From Paenibacillus albidus (GTDB lineage Bacteria > Bacillota > Bacilli > Paenibacillales > Paenibacillaceae), in the NCBI RefSeq assembly GCF_014644435.1, contig NZ_BMKR01000036.1, positions 1 through 64,000 on the forward strand: 64,000 nt of DNA, given 5' to 3'. The notes below the pieces were generated by a model. It was not told the DNA's origin. It made no database searches and saw nothing but the letters and a program-made list of their open reading frames with translations. The position numbers and the translations under genes were made by a program. Positions 17,064-26,493 of this stretch are shown here, piece by piece. Numbering within the stretch: the first letter of the stretch is position 1; each line of letters opens with the position of its first letter.

Positions 17064-17078
17064 TGTAATATTATTTCA
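17064..17078. promoter_or_regulatory. MurR-type operator candidate, distal
   Basis: TGTAATATTATTTCA repeats the proximal palindrome with one different mismatch. The 33-base centre distance is about three helical turns, so two dimers could bind on one face of the DNA. Confidence 0.6.
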
Positions 17079-17112
17079 AAAAAATTTACGTTTCGCTGAT
17101 CCTTTCCGGAAT

Positions 17113-17156
17113 GCAAAAGACGGCCATACCGGGTACAATACCGGATAAGGCCGCCT
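17113..17156 (-). terminator. terminator of the ABC/two-component operon
   Basis: On the minus strand GGCGGCC pairs with GGCCGTC around a second inner stem (CCGGTATTGTACCCGG), followed by TCTTTTGC. It lies 60 bases beyond the permease stop. Confidence 0.65.
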
Positions 17157-17215
17157 CTTATAATCACTCTGTTCAGTTGGTTAGCTGTTTATCAGTTTTC
17201 TTTTCCCGTCAGCAA

Positions 17216-19777
17216 TTACTCCGCTTCACGCAGCCGCTCCACAATGCTTTGCCTGTTGGCCGTAGAATAAGCCGCCAATGGAATGATGACGCCAAGGATC
17301 AACAGGAAAGGCAGTACGGCCAGCAGCGGCCAGATAATAAACTGATAGCTCAGAAACCACATCATGCTGCAAAGTGGTTTCACAACGGCCACAGAAAATA
17401 CGATCCCGAAGAGAATGGAAAACAGGCTGGTGCCGATAACATAATACAGCCCTTCATAGATTAACATGCTCCGCAGTTGCTTCTGTGTCATCCCGATGCT
17501 TTGCAGCATGGCAAATTCCCGGCGGCGGGTCAGGATGCTGGTCAGAATGGCGTTGACAAAGTTGAGGATACCGATCAGGCCAATAATTATGCTGAGTGTA
17601 CCGCCGATCATCTGAACGGTGTTCTGCATGCCGGATAGCTCTTGCTTTGAAGTTAACTTGGAGGAGTAGTTCATTACCGGTTCCCTGATTTCCGTATAGC
17701 CCTTCAGAAATTCCTCTATTGCCTGCTCCTGATCGTCGGCTGCGTTGAAGACATAGCTCATCACGGCGGGCTGTTCCACCAGTGGTTTATAGACATCCGC
17801 CGGAAGATAAAAGGTGTATGTCCCTAACGTCCGATTCGTATTGGTGACTTTAATACCAACATGACCGATAACAGTGAATTCATAAGTGTGAAGCTCTTTG
17901 GTCAAGCCAGCCTTGTCCGGAGCTATGTAATTATGAAGAATAACCTTCTCGCCCACCTTATAGTTTGCCGTTTCCATTTCCGGCCTGCCGTTGTCGTCCA
18001 ATACGACTCCTTCAAGGATATATTTACCGGAGTTTAATTTGTCTGCATCCAGCTCTCCGTCAATTTGTTTCAACAGATGCAGTGGCAGCTCTTCAAGTCC
18101 ATATACGTCTGAAAAAAAGTTGCCGGCGGCATCGGGAACTATGTCCTGGATTAATGCTGCGCCCGGATTGGCAGTATCCACTGTAAGTGCCGATGGATGT
18201 CCGTATAATCGCCCACCTTCTTCAAAACCAGGCTGTGCCTGTACAGCCTGAATGTAGCTCTCCGAAACTTCATTTTCAGGGCCGCTGAAATAGGGGATTT
18301 GAAAATATTCGGCATGTGCAATGATAAAGTCAGTATCATGGAACTGAGACAAATACTTGTCCATATCTATACTCCGGGACAGGGTAAACGCTGTGTTCAG
18401 GAGGATAAGACTGAGCGATAAACTCAACACGACCAGCACAGTGCGCTTTTTATTGCGCCCCAGGTTGGAGAGAGCCATACGGGGCATTTTGGCGCCGCCG
18501 GTTGACTTTTTGAGTATAGCGTGTTTTTTGACGTTTCTGTCTGAAAATCGCACAGCCTCTACCGGGGACACGGCACCGGCAATCCGGCCCGGCTTGAACG
18601 TGCTGATCAGCACAGTAATCAAGGCAAATAAGGCCGACCCGATAAAAATCCATGGACTGGGCGAGACCGTTACCGTAGTGTTAGAGAACGTGTTGGCGTT
18701 CGCCGTTTGCAGTATAAGCGGAACAAGTGATTTGCCAACAAAAAATCCGGCAAGGAGTCCAATCGGAATTCCGATGACTGACAGGATCAACGCTTGTCTG
18801 CGGATGATGCGGCGGATTTGTTTGCCGGTGGTGCCGATCGTCTTCAGCAAACCGTAAAAGCGGATATCCCGAATTACTGAAATCTGGAAAATATTGTAGA
18901 TGATCAGGTAGCCGGTAAAAGTGACAAGCAGCAGCCCGGAAGTTATCGTCACGATTGTACCCGGGTCCATGCCGAAATTGCTTGATAGATAAGACCAATT
19001 GACATTGCCGCCCATATAGTTAGGCGCCTTCTTGTCAAGGGAATAACCGCTCTCGGTAATCACTTTATGAAGCTTGCTCTCCAGATCCAGGCTGTTGCCA
19101 AACATAATCGTGGCAGAAATTACGCCTGTTGAAATACGGTTCTCCTTGTAGGTATTCTTGAGCTCCGCTGTATGGGCATCGACATAAGCTCTGGAAGCAA
19201 GGATTTGACCAGCATTAAAGACCGGATCGCTCTCCCACCAGCCGGAGAGAACAAAGTCGCGCTGCACCACCTCGCCGCTGCCCCGGATGTCAAGATTCAA
19301 GGTTACGGTTGCGCCAGGTTTCAGGGGAACACCCAGCAGCTGCAAGGTATTGGAGTCGGCCATCACCTCATTTGTGGCCACAGGCTTATGTCCGCCAGCC
19401 AGCTCGATTAATCCAAGCTTCAGCGCCACATCGTCGTAATACCAGAACTCCGCATGGCGCTTTAAAAGCTCTCTGTTCACAACGTTTTCGCTTAACACAC
19501 GACCATAGGCAATTTCTTTAATCAGCGGGTGACTTTTTACGCGGTCAAATTGCTCATCGGTAATGTATTTAAGTACAGCATGACCATCTCCACCGGCCTG
19601 GCGCATCGTTGCCCGCTGGAAGTTCTCCACAGCCCCAAGTGCCATGGTAAAGAGTGTTGTAAACAGCAATGCTGTCAGCGCGATAGCGATTATGGCAATA
19701 AGGTTGCGGGGTTTGTTCATTTTGAAGCTTTTACCGGATAAGTTGCGAATGGCTTTGTTGTTCTTTACTTTAATCAT
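17216..19777 (-). CDS. FtsX/MacB-type ABC permease with two core domains
   Basis: An 853-residue permease of the type 7 ABC superfamily. A membrane helix (about 25-48) precedes a large extracellular domain and the first FtsX-type core (about 285-410, LLVTFTGYLIIYNIFQISV and GLLKTIGTTGKQIRRIIRRQ); a second extracellular part and a second core follow (about 730-845, FAMLQSIGMTQKQLRSMLIYEG). The ATG overlaps the ATPase stop (ATGA), so the two are translated together. Such systems either export peptides and antibiotics or release lipoproteins; the linked two-component system points to antimicrobial peptide sensing or resistance, without proof here. Confidence 0.88.
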   Translation of the reverse strand: MIKVKNNKAIRNLSGKSFKMNKPRNLIAIIAIALTALLFTTLFTMALGAVENFQRATMRQAGGDGHAVLKYITDEQFDRVKSHPLIKEIAYGRVLSENVVNRELLKRHAEFWYYDDVALKLGLIELAGGHKPVATNEVMADSNTLQLLGVPLKPGATVTLNLDIRGSGEVVQRDFVLSGWWESDPVFNAGQILASRAYVDAHTAELKNTYKENRISTGVISATIMFGNSLDLESKLHKVITESGYSLDKKAPNYMGGNVNWSYLSSNFGMDPGTIVTITSGLLLVTFTGYLIIYNIFQISVIRDIRFYGLLKTIGTTGKQIRRIIRRQALILSVIGIPIGLLAGFFVGKSLVPLILQTANANTFSNTTVTVSPSPWIFIGSALFALITVLISTFKPGRIAGAVSPVEAVRFSDRNVKKHAILKKSTGGAKMPRMALSNLGRNKKRTVLVVLSLSLSLILLNTAFTLSRSIDMDKYLSQFHDTDFIIAHAEYFQIPYFSGPENEVSESYIQAVQAQPGFEEGGRLYGHPSALTVDTANPGAALIQDIVPDAAGNFFSDVYGLEELPLHLLKQIDGELDADKLNSGKYILEGVVLDDNGRPEMETANYKVGEKVILHNYIAPDKAGLTKELHTYEFTVIGHVGIKVTNTNRTLGTYTFYLPADVYKPLVEQPAVMSYVFNAADDQEQAIEEFLKGYTEIREPVMNYSSKLTSKQELSGMQNTVQMIGGTLSIIIGLIGILNFVNAILTSILTRRREFAMLQSIGMTQKQLRSMLIYEGLYYVIGTSLFSILFGIVFSVAVVKPLCSMMWFLSYQFIIWPLLAVLPFLLILGVIIPLAAYSTANRQSIVERLREAE

Positions 19778-20451
19778 TTGGCATCACCGCTGGTGATTTT
19801 GCCATCCTCAATGCGGATAATGCGGTCGGCCATCTGGGCAATTTCCTCGTTATGGGTAATCATAATTATGGTTTGGCGGAACTGCAGGCTGCTAACCTTG
19901 AGCAGGCCCATAACATCCAGGCTTGTTTTACTGTCTAGGTTCCCCGTCGGTTCATCCGCCAAAATAATGGCCGGTTTCGCCGCCAGTGCCCGGGCAATGG
20001 CTACCCGCTGCTGCTGCCCTCCGGAAAGATTGTTCGGCAGATTAAGCATTTTTTTGTCCAGCCCCAGAGTGCCGACAATCTTCTCTACATAAGCCTTGTC
20101 CGGTTCTTTGCCGTCCAGTTCAATGGGCAATACAATGTTCTCATAGACATTCAGGACCGGTACCAGGTTGTAATTTTGAAAAACAAAGCCAATCTTTCTT
20201 CTGCGAAAAATAGTCAACTCCTCGTCTTTCAGGGAGAAGATCTCCTTGCCGTCCACAGTGACGCTGCCGCTTGTCGGACGGTCAAGCCCGCCCAGCATAT
20301 GCAGAAGAGTTGACTTGCCGCTGCCGGATGTACCGATGATGGCGACAAATTCGCCGCTTTCCACATCAAAATTTACGCCGTCTAGGGCATGGACGGCAGT
20401 ATCTCCGCTGCCGTAACATTTTTTTAGTTCCTTCGTCTTCAATATGGTCAT
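19774..20451 (-). CDS. ABC transporter ATPase of the FtsX-type system
   Basis: A 225-residue ATPase of the LolD/MacB/BceA type. The start ATG 20451 (MTILKTKELKK) fits the family better than an earlier in-frame ATG at 20496. Walker A IIGTSGSGKSTLLHMLGGLD, signature NNLSGGQQQRVAIARALA, Walker B AIILADEPTGNLD and the switch histidine in IIMITHNEE are all intact. It ends within the permease start and lies about 100 bases downstream of the kinase gene, giving a four-gene unit RR-HK-ATPase-permease. Confidence 0.92.
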   Translation of the reverse strand: MTILKTKELKKCYGSGDTAVHALDGVNFDVESGEFVAIIGTSGSGKSTLLHMLGGLDRPTSGSVTVDGKEIFSLKDEELTIFRRRKIGFVFQNYNLVPVLNVYENIVLPIELDGKEPDKAYVEKIVGTLGLDKKMLNLPNNLSGGQQQRVAIARALAAKPAIILADEPTGNLDSKTSLDVMGLLKVSSLQFRQTIIMITHNEEIAQMADRIIRIEDGKITSGDAK

Positions 20452-20557
20452 ATTGCTTTCCCCCAAAGAAATAGTCTGTATCACAGTACTCTGCAATACA
20501 GACTATACCAAAATGATCTTTCTACGATCTTTCAGAAATCTAACAGTGTTGAAAGAT

Positions 20558-21475
20558 TTACTGCTCCATAGGCAGAAAAACCGAAAAGGTGGAGCCCACA
20601 CCGGGCCGCGACGAAACCTTGATGTATCCACCTTCGGCCGCTATAATTTCCCTGGCCAAAAATAATCCGATCCCTACGCCCTCCTGCTCTGCGACATCCG
20701 GTGAGCGGTAAAAGCGAAGAAAGATTTGGCTTTGTTCTTGTTCAGCAATCCCCATCCCGGTATCAGTAATGTCAATCCGGCAAAATAAATCATAAGGGAC
20801 AACTTTCAAGCTCATGCTTCCGCCACTTTCCGTATACTTTATTGCATTGTCTAAAATGTTATAAACAGCTTCTGCTGTCCACTTCAGGTCAAAGCTGGCA
20901 TGGACGGAGGTATGCTCCTTCACAACCTTGATCCCTTTGCTGTCCGCTTTCGGCATGGCTTGCTCCAGCGCGGTATCGAGCAGCTTCTGCACAGATTCCG
21001 GCTTTGGGGATACCGTAATGATACCTGTTTCAAGGCGGGAGGATTTAATCAGGGAATGGATCAGAAAATGGAGCTTTTCAGCTTGTGCGGAAAGAGCCTT
21101 TACACAAGTGGAGCCTTCCTGCGGCAATTCGCATTCGCCAAGCAGCTCGGAATAGAGCAGAATATTGGCGATGGGCGTTTTCGTTTGATGCGAAATGTCG
21201 GAGATCAGCCCGCTTATTTTATTTTTTTCGGCAAGCAAATGGTTAGAGGACACGGAACAGATCGCCAGAAATTGAGCCAGTTTGGCTTCCACAGCCGATA
21301 CAACGGATTCGTCATAAACCCCCTGCGCAAAGCTGCCGTCAATCGCCGTATCGATCATGTTCTCAATGCTTTTCAAGGTTCTGTCGATCCTACTGCGGTA
21401 TGCGAGAATCACAATCACAGCAAGGAATACAGCAGCAGCGGCAATTCCAATACACATATAATTGAGCATGGTCAT
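20558..21475 (-). CDS. membrane sensor histidine kinase
   Basis: A 305-residue kinase starting at ATG 21475, one base after the response-regulator stop (TGATATG); a longer frame overlapping the regulator gene is unlikely. One membrane helix (about 5-26) is followed by a short linker, the dimerisation helix with the phosphorylated histidine in ISDISHQTKTPIANILLY, and a full ATPase domain: N box AVYNILDNAIKYT, G1 DITDTGMGI, G2 GVGIGLFLAREI. With almost no extracellular sensor it may sense through its partner transporter, as Bce-type kinases do. Confidence 0.9.
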   Translation of the reverse strand: MTMLNYMCIGIAAAAVFLAVIVILAYRSRIDRTLKSIENMIDTAIDGSFAQGVYDESVVSAVEAKLAQFLAICSVSSNHLLAEKNKISGLISDISHQTKTPIANILLYSELLGECELPQEGSTCVKALSAQAEKLHFLIHSLIKSSRLETGIITVSPKPESVQKLLDTALEQAMPKADSKGIKVVKEHTSVHASFDLKWTAEAVYNILDNAIKYTESGGSMSLKVVPYDLFCRIDITDTGMGIAEQEQSQIFLRFYRSPDVAEQEGVGIGLFLAREIIAAEGGYIKVSSRPGVGSTFSVFLPMEQ

Positions 21476-21476
21476 A

Positions 21477-22154
21477 TCATTTAACGGCCCAGGTATAGCC
21501 GATGCCATACACATTTTTGATGTACACCGGAGAGGATGGGGTATCCTCCAGCTTGTCACGCAGCCTTTTTATCGTTACCGACAAGGCGTTCTCGTCCACA
21601 TATTCCCCTCCATCCGTCCAGATTCTGTCCACCAGCTCGGAGCGGGAAACAGTCTGGCCGCGATTTTCGATCAGAATGCGGAGCAATTTCTGTTCGGTTT
21701 TGCTAAGCTCGACAGCAGCACCGTTTTTGCTGAACACCATCTTGTCAAAACAAAAGGAGAAATGCTCCAGCAAAACGGTGTCTGCAAGATGATGTCGGGG
21801 CTTCTTCAATTGAACGCCTATCCGTGCACGCAAGACCATTAGACTAAAGGGTTTGGTGATATAGTCATCGGCGCCCAGTTCAAAGCCGGTGACAATGTCC
21901 GTTTCCAGATCATTGGCAGTCAGCACAATGACCGGCACAGCCGTTATTCTGCGCAGTTCGGCCAATAGTTCAAGTCCGCTGCCATCCGGCAAGTTAATAT
22001 CAAGAATCACTAAATCAAAGATAACAGACTCTATCTTTTTCTTAGCAACATCAATGGTATAGGCCTGTACAAATTTGACATTGTCGTCTTTGAGGGCAAG
22101 GACGATGCCATTGCTTAAAGCAATATCATCTTCGATAATTAATAAATGATGCAT
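21477..22154 (-). CDS. OmpR-family response regulator
   Basis: A 225-residue regulator from ATG 22154 (MHHLLIIEDD), with GGTGGAG upstream; an in-frame ATG at 22199 is less likely. The receiver domain has the acidic pair in IIEDD, the phosphorylated Asp in DLVILDINLPDGSG, a Thr in VIVLTAND and a Lys in DDYITKPFS. The C-terminal winged helix (about 125-225) reads VELSKTEQKLLRILIENRG and LSVTIKRLRDKLED. It is the first gene of the unit and presumably activates the ABC transporter genes downstream. Confidence 0.93.
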   Translation of the reverse strand: MHHLLIIEDDIALSNGIVLALKDDNVKFVQAYTIDVAKKKIESVIFDLVILDINLPDGSGLELLAELRRITAVPVIVLTANDLETDIVTGFELGADDYITKPFSLMVLRARIGVQLKKPRHHLADTVLLEHFSFCFDKMVFSKNGAAVELSKTEQKLLRILIENRGQTVSRSELVDRIWTDGGEYVDENALSVTIKRLRDKLEDTPSSPVYIKNVYGIGYTWAVK

Positions 22155-22235
22155 CGATTTTTCTCCACCATTCCGCTTCATAGTACACATGAGAATCATA
22201 CCATTTTTTCAAAACCGCTCTACACATGAATTAGA

Positions 22236-22854
22236 AATTTCTAGGTATTGTTGAAGGCGCGGCAAAGAACCGGAATATCCGGGATATTCTCAGCTTGCTG
22301 GGTGAGATGCTGCACCATATTGTGGATGTGGAGGGGCTTTGCGTCATCTGGAGGGAAGAACAAGGTTCACGTCCGGTTATCCATGGCACAGGCAAATATA
22401 AGAACCTTGCAACCGCCGATGACGCACGGTGGATGGATCGAAGCTTATTGGAAACAGATTTCGATTTTGAATATGTCGCTGCCCTTGCTAGTCCTGTGGA
22501 GAATGGAGGCGAAGGCTATTTGTGCATGGGACCCAAGCGTAATTTGTCCATGTTCTCGGCGGAGGAGAAAGTGCTGATTGACGACATTTGCACAGAATCG
22601 GTCCAACTGCTGTGCCAAGCTGCTAGCCGGACTCCATAAGGAATTTCAACGCACCAAGAGGAACTGGCAGACCAGGGAGAGGTGAATCCCCAACGGGTGG
22701 CTTCCTGATCGGTTCCATGGATGGCGGACACCTTGGACTCATCTCAGTTAACAGCCAGATCGGGTATCTTGGCGGAGAGATGGATATCGAGTCGAGACCG
22801 GGAAAGGGAAAGGGAACTGCCATTACGCTGCGGCTTCGGTCGCAACATGGATGA
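22236..22854 (+). pseudogene. decayed sensor histidine kinase (NarL/ComP-type)
   Basis: Three fragments of one kinase in different frames. 22236-22639 encodes a GAF-like sensor part (FLGIVEGAAKNRNIRDIL, FSAEEKVLIDDICTES). The next stretch, shifted by one base, reads LAGLHKEFQRTKRNWQTRER, typical of the linker before the H-box. 22721-22854 encodes the end of an ATPase domain: HLGLISVNSQIGYLGGEMD and IESRPGKGKGTAITLRL. The H-box and N-box are missing, so there is both a frameshift and a deletion. It has no start codon or partner regulator left. Confidence 0.65.
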
Positions 22855-22881
22855 CAGTAAACCTCAAAGCTTATTTAGTTG

Positions 22882-23694
22882 TTATAGCTCCACAATTCTC
22901 ATCGTATTTTCAATTTCCGTACCGGCATCCGAAGTTCTCCATTCGCTGCGGTTGCCCAAGCAAGCACAGATGAACTCGGTGCCCTGGTCCCGATGTTGCT
23001 TGCGGTAATGTACATGGCCCATAATGCTGTACCGTACCTTGTATTTGCGGCACAGGTTCAGATATTCCGTACTCCCCAGAAAAGCATTGAAGTATTCCCA
23101 TTGCTTATTGGGCAGCGGAACTTTAAAAAACGGATGAGTCAACATATGAGTCACCATAATGATGTTTTTGCCCTGGTATTGCTCCAGTTCACGCTCCAGG
23201 CATTCGTAAAAAAACCGATGGATCTCCTGGTTTCCACTTCCCCACTGTACGTATAAGCTATCCTGCCAGGTTCGATCCATGGCATGCATAGCCTCGTAAT
23301 CTGCAAATGTATAATTGGCTTCTCCCATGGTGTAATCATACCAGCCGGAATTTCCAATGATCACCCAATCGTCATTTAGCCTAAAAGGGCGCTCACATAG
23401 GCAGCCATCAAATGTCTGATACTCTTTGTATATTTCCCAGGTATTAGTTATCCCATTTGTTTTACTCCAATAATCATGGTTTCCGGGTACGAACAACACT
23501 GGAATACCGGTATTGTCCCGCAGCATATGCAGCACATCCAGGCTGCGATTCATATCATTTGAAATATCTCCGGCAATGATGAGCGCATCCAACGCAGCCT
23601 GCTTTACCTTTTCCAATAAGACCTCTTCAATAAATGGCTCATTGGGCAGCTCATTGACGTCCACGTGCAAATCTGAAATGATGCCAATCCTCAT
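22882..23694 (-). CDS. calcineurin-like metallophosphoesterase
   Basis: A 270-residue cytoplasmic phosphoesterase. The metal-binding motifs are in order: GIISDLHVD (D-x-H), LIIAGDISND (GD), FVPGNHDYW (GNHD), MVTHMLTHP and IMGHVHYRKQ (GHVH). The ATG overlaps the stop of the OppF-type gene by four bases (ATGA), making it the last gene of the peptide-transport operon. The substrate is not predictable. A phosphoesterase at the end of an Opp operon that also has a HAD-type gene at its head suggests the imported compound may carry a phosphate or phosphodiester; that is inference. Confidence 0.85.
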   Translation of the reverse strand: MRIGIISDLHVDVNELPNEPFIEEVLLEKVKQAALDALIIAGDISNDMNRSLDVLHMLRDNTGIPVLFVPGNHDYWSKTNGITNTWEIYKEYQTFDGCLCERPFRLNDDWVIIGNSGWYDYTMGEANYTFADYEAMHAMDRTWQDSLYVQWGSGNQEIHRFFYECLERELEQYQGKNIIMVTHMLTHPFFKVPLPNKQWEYFNAFLGSTEYLNLCRKYKVRYSIMGHVHYRKQHRDQGTEFICACLGNRSEWRTSDAGTEIENTMRIVEL

Positions 23695-24662
23695 ACCTTT
23701 ACTTCCTCTCTATAATAATGGCAACTAACCTGATGACCAACATCATATACGGTTAACTCAGGAACATCCATGCTGCATTTGTCCTTCACATGCGGACAAC
23801 GCGGATGGAATGCACAGCCGGAGGGAGGTTGAAGGGGGCTTGGCATTTCTCCGGTCAATACAATTCGTTCTCTTCTTTCACCCGATACAGTAGGTACCGC
23901 TGAAAATAAGGCTTTAGTATACGGGTGTACCGGTGTGTATTCAGTGGGATTGACATCAAATATTTCGACCAACTTTCCTAAATACATGACACCCACACGA
24001 TCACTCATGTACTGTACAACATTTAGATCATGCGAAATAAACAAATAGGTCAGATTGCGTTGACGCTGCAGGTCCTTCAACAAATTGAGGATTTGAGATT
24101 GAACTGAGACGTCAAGTGCGGAGACGGCTTCATCAATGACTATAAATTTGGGATTCAGCACCAGTGCGGAAGCAATGCCAATCCGCTGGCGTTGTCCGCC
24201 GCTTAGTTCGTGTGGATACCTGTTCATATAACTTTGATCCATCCCAACCTGCTCAAGCACCTCGGCAATTAGACGTTGACGTATTCTCTTATCTCCCATG
24301 CGATGAATAATCAATGGCTCTTCCAGCAGCCAGCCAATCTTTTTCTTGGGATTAAGGGAGGAATACGGGTCTTGAAAAACAATTTGCAGCTCACGCCGCA
24401 ATGAATTCATTGCTTTTTTCGATAGACCTGCAAGATTCTTACCTTGATAGCAGATACTGCCGCTGCTGGCTTCAAGCAATTTGACCATCATCTGGCCTGT
24501 CGTAGATTTCCCGCAGCCACTTTCTCCTACCAACCCAAAAGTCTCCCCTTCACGAATGTCAAAAGAGATACCGTCAACCGCTTTAACGACCTGCTTTTCT
24601 TCCAGCAGCTTCTGTTTTGGGACGGAATAATGCTTGGTGAGCGCATCTACTTTAACCAGCAT
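23691..24662 (-). CDS. oligopeptide/dipeptide ABC ATPase, OppF/DppF-type
   Basis: A 323-residue ATPase. Walker A LVGESGCGKSTTGQMMVKLL, the family stretch IVFQDPYSSLNPKKKIG, signature HELSGGQRQRIGIASALV and Walker B FIVIDEAVSALD are intact. The C-terminus has the Opp-type cysteine cluster (CAFHPRCPHVKDKCSMD, then VSCHYY), which binds an iron-sulphur cluster in this family. It forms a heterodimer with the OppD-type protein encoded just upstream and powers uptake through the B and C permeases. Confidence 0.92.
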   Translation of the reverse strand: MLVKVDALTKHYSVPKQKLLEEKQVVKAVDGISFDIREGETFGLVGESGCGKSTTGQMMVKLLEASSGSICYQGKNLAGLSKKAMNSLRRELQIVFQDPYSSLNPKKKIGWLLEEPLIIHRMGDKRIRQRLIAEVLEQVGMDQSYMNRYPHELSGGQRQRIGIASALVLNPKFIVIDEAVSALDVSVQSQILNLLKDLQRQRNLTYLFISHDLNVVQYMSDRVGVMYLGKLVEIFDVNPTEYTPVHPYTKALFSAVPTVSGERRERIVLTGEMPSPLQPPSGCAFHPRCPHVKDKCSMDVPELTVYDVGHQVSCHYYREEVKV

Positions 24663-24678
24663 TTATCTTCTGCTCCTT

Positions 24679-25653
24679 TCAGTTTTGCTGTGTGTACAGA
24701 TGGCAGCGGACTTTGTGATTGACGGCCACCTCACCCAATTCCGGAACCACCGATGTGCATTCAGGCAGAACATGCCCGCAACGGCCGGCAAAGGGACAAC
24801 CGCCCTTGCGCTCATGAAGCGGAGGTACCCGGCCGGGAATGGTATACAATGGCTGACCCCGTTTGCTAATATCGGGGAGGGAGTGCAGCAACCCCTTTGT
24901 ATATGGATGTTGCGGCTTCGTTATTATTTCTTCGGCCGGAGCCTCTTCAACTATATATCCGGCATACATCACAATGACCCGGTCACACATTTCCCGGATG
25001 ACACCAAGATCATGGGAAATAAACAATATTGCCGTATCGGTCTCCCTGTTCAGCCCTCTCAGCAAATCCAAGATTTGCGCCTGAATCGTCACATCCAGGG
25101 CGGTGGTAGGCTCGTCCGCAATAAGCAATTGCGGCTTACAGACCAGGGCCATTGCAATCATGACCCGCTGCCTCATTCCTCCCGACAGACGGTGTGGATA
25201 CTCATCATAAAGCTGCTCTACTCTGGACAAGCCAACCTTGCGCATCATTTCCAGCGTAAGCTGTCTCGCTTCTTTTTTGGATAGGTTTGTATGTGTTTTT
25301 AATGTCTCGGCAATTTGCCTCCCAACCGGAATCAGCGGATTTAATGCTGTCATGGGGTCCTGAAAAATCATCGAGACCCGCTTGCCCCGGATATCCTGCC
25401 AGGCTTCCTCCGACAGTCCTGCCAGGCTCGTGCCGCCAAGAAAAAATTGGCCTCGGGTCATTTGAGCAGCTTCTGGCTGCAAACCCATGATAGAAAGAGC
25501 GGTTAAGCTTTTTCCACAACCAGACTCCCCTACAATGCCAAGCACCTCATTTTTTTGAATCTCCAGTGTAATGTGATGCAATGCAGGATAAGATTTGCCG
25601 CCAACTGTAAAGGCTACCTCGACATCCTCCATGGTGAGCAAAGCCGGACTCAT
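24679..25653 (-). CDS. oligopeptide/dipeptide ABC ATPase, OppD/DppD-type
   Basis: A 324-residue ATPase. ATG 25653 (MSPALLTMEDVEVAF) follows AGAGGAGG at good distance; the frame extends upstream into the permease gene but that part is not family-like. Walker A IVGESGCGKSLTALSIMGLQ, signature HRLSGGMRQRVMIAMALV, Walker B LLIADEPTTALD, switch LFISHDLGVI. The C-terminal cysteines (CPFAGRCGHVLPECTS) match the OppD tail. Start overlaps the permease stop by 17 bases counted on the complementary coordinates, so it is coupled. Confidence 0.92.
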   Translation of the reverse strand: MSPALLTMEDVEVAFTVGGKSYPALHHITLEIQKNEVLGIVGESGCGKSLTALSIMGLQPEAAQMTRGQFFLGGTSLAGLSEEAWQDIRGKRVSMIFQDPMTALNPLIPVGRQIAETLKTHTNLSKKEARQLTLEMMRKVGLSRVEQLYDEYPHRLSGGMRQRVMIAMALVCKPQLLIADEPTTALDVTIQAQILDLLRGLNRETDTAILFISHDLGVIREMCDRVIVMYAGYIVEEAPAEEIITKPQHPYTKGLLHSLPDISKRGQPLYTIPGRVPPLHERKGGCPFAGRCGHVLPECTSVVPELGEVAVNHKVRCHLYTQQN

Positions 25654-25669
25654 GACCTCTGCCTCCTCT

Positions 25670-26488
25670 TTAACTCTTTTTATCATATAAATCACGAATT
25701 CCATCACCAAGGAGATTAAATCCAAGTACCATAAGAGTAATAACAACACCGGTAATCGTCACATACCATGGCGCACTCATGATGAACGGCTGCGCTTCAT
25801 TTAACATCCTGCCCCAGCTGGGATCAGGCGGCTGAACACCAAGACCCAGATAGCTGAGGCCTGCTTCGGCCAGAATAGAGCCTGAAAAGTTCAATGAAGC
25901 CGCGACAATAAGCGGCGATACCATATTGGGTAAAATGTGATTAAAGATAATTCGTAATGCACCAGCACCTTTGGCAATGGAGGCTTTGACAAAATCAAAC
26001 TGTTTATACTGCATAAAGCCACTGCGGGCAATTCGTGAAAATGAAGGAATTCCCATGATTCCAAGTGATATGATGGTATTCTTCAACCCGGGACCAAATA
26101 CTGAAACCAACATGATTGCCAGCAAAATGCCGGGGAAAGCCAACATAGCATCCATGACCCGCATAATGATTTCATCCAGCCAGCCGCCAAAATATCCGGC
26201 AATTGCGCCGATGAGCACCCCAAAAAACAGTCCGATTGAAACGGAGGTAAAGCCAACCAGAAATGCTGTCTGAGCTCCTTCCATAATGCGGCTAAGAATA
26301 TCCCGGCCGAAATTATCAGTTCCCCACCAATAATCAGCTTGCGGTTGTGCCAACCTCATACCGGTGTTCATGGCGTTGGGCTCATAGGGGGTATAGAACA
26401 AACCAACCAGCATAAACAACAGGAGTATAGCTACGAGAAAAGCTCCAGCGACTAAAGGTTTGCTTTTTGTAAATGACTTTATATTCAT
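25670..26488 (-). CDS. oligopeptide/dipeptide ABC permease, OppC/DppC-type
   Basis: A 272-residue permease with about six membrane helices. ATG 26488 is chosen because AAGGTGA lies six bases before it; a GTG at 26497 in frame is less likely. The N-terminal helix is followed by the OppC extracellular motif WWGTDNFGRDILSRI, and the ATPase-contacting EAA loop reads AKGAGALRIIFNHILPNM. The segment GLGVQPPDPSWGRMLNEAQ is a strong DppC/OppC signature. It pairs with the OppB-type protein. Confidence 0.92.
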   Translation of the reverse strand: MNIKSFTKSKPLVAGAFLVAILLLFMLVGLFYTPYEPNAMNTGMRLAQPQADYWWGTDNFGRDILSRIMEGAQTAFLVGFTSVSIGLFFGVLIGAIAGYFGGWLDEIIMRVMDAMLAFPGILLAIMLVSVFGPGLKNTIISLGIMGIPSFSRIARSGFMQYKQFDFVKASIAKGAGALRIIFNHILPNMVSPLIVAASLNFSGSILAEAGLSYLGLGVQPPDPSWGRMLNEAQPFIMSAPWYVTITGVVITLMVLGFNLLGDGIRDLYDKKS

Positions 26489-26493
26489 CTCAT

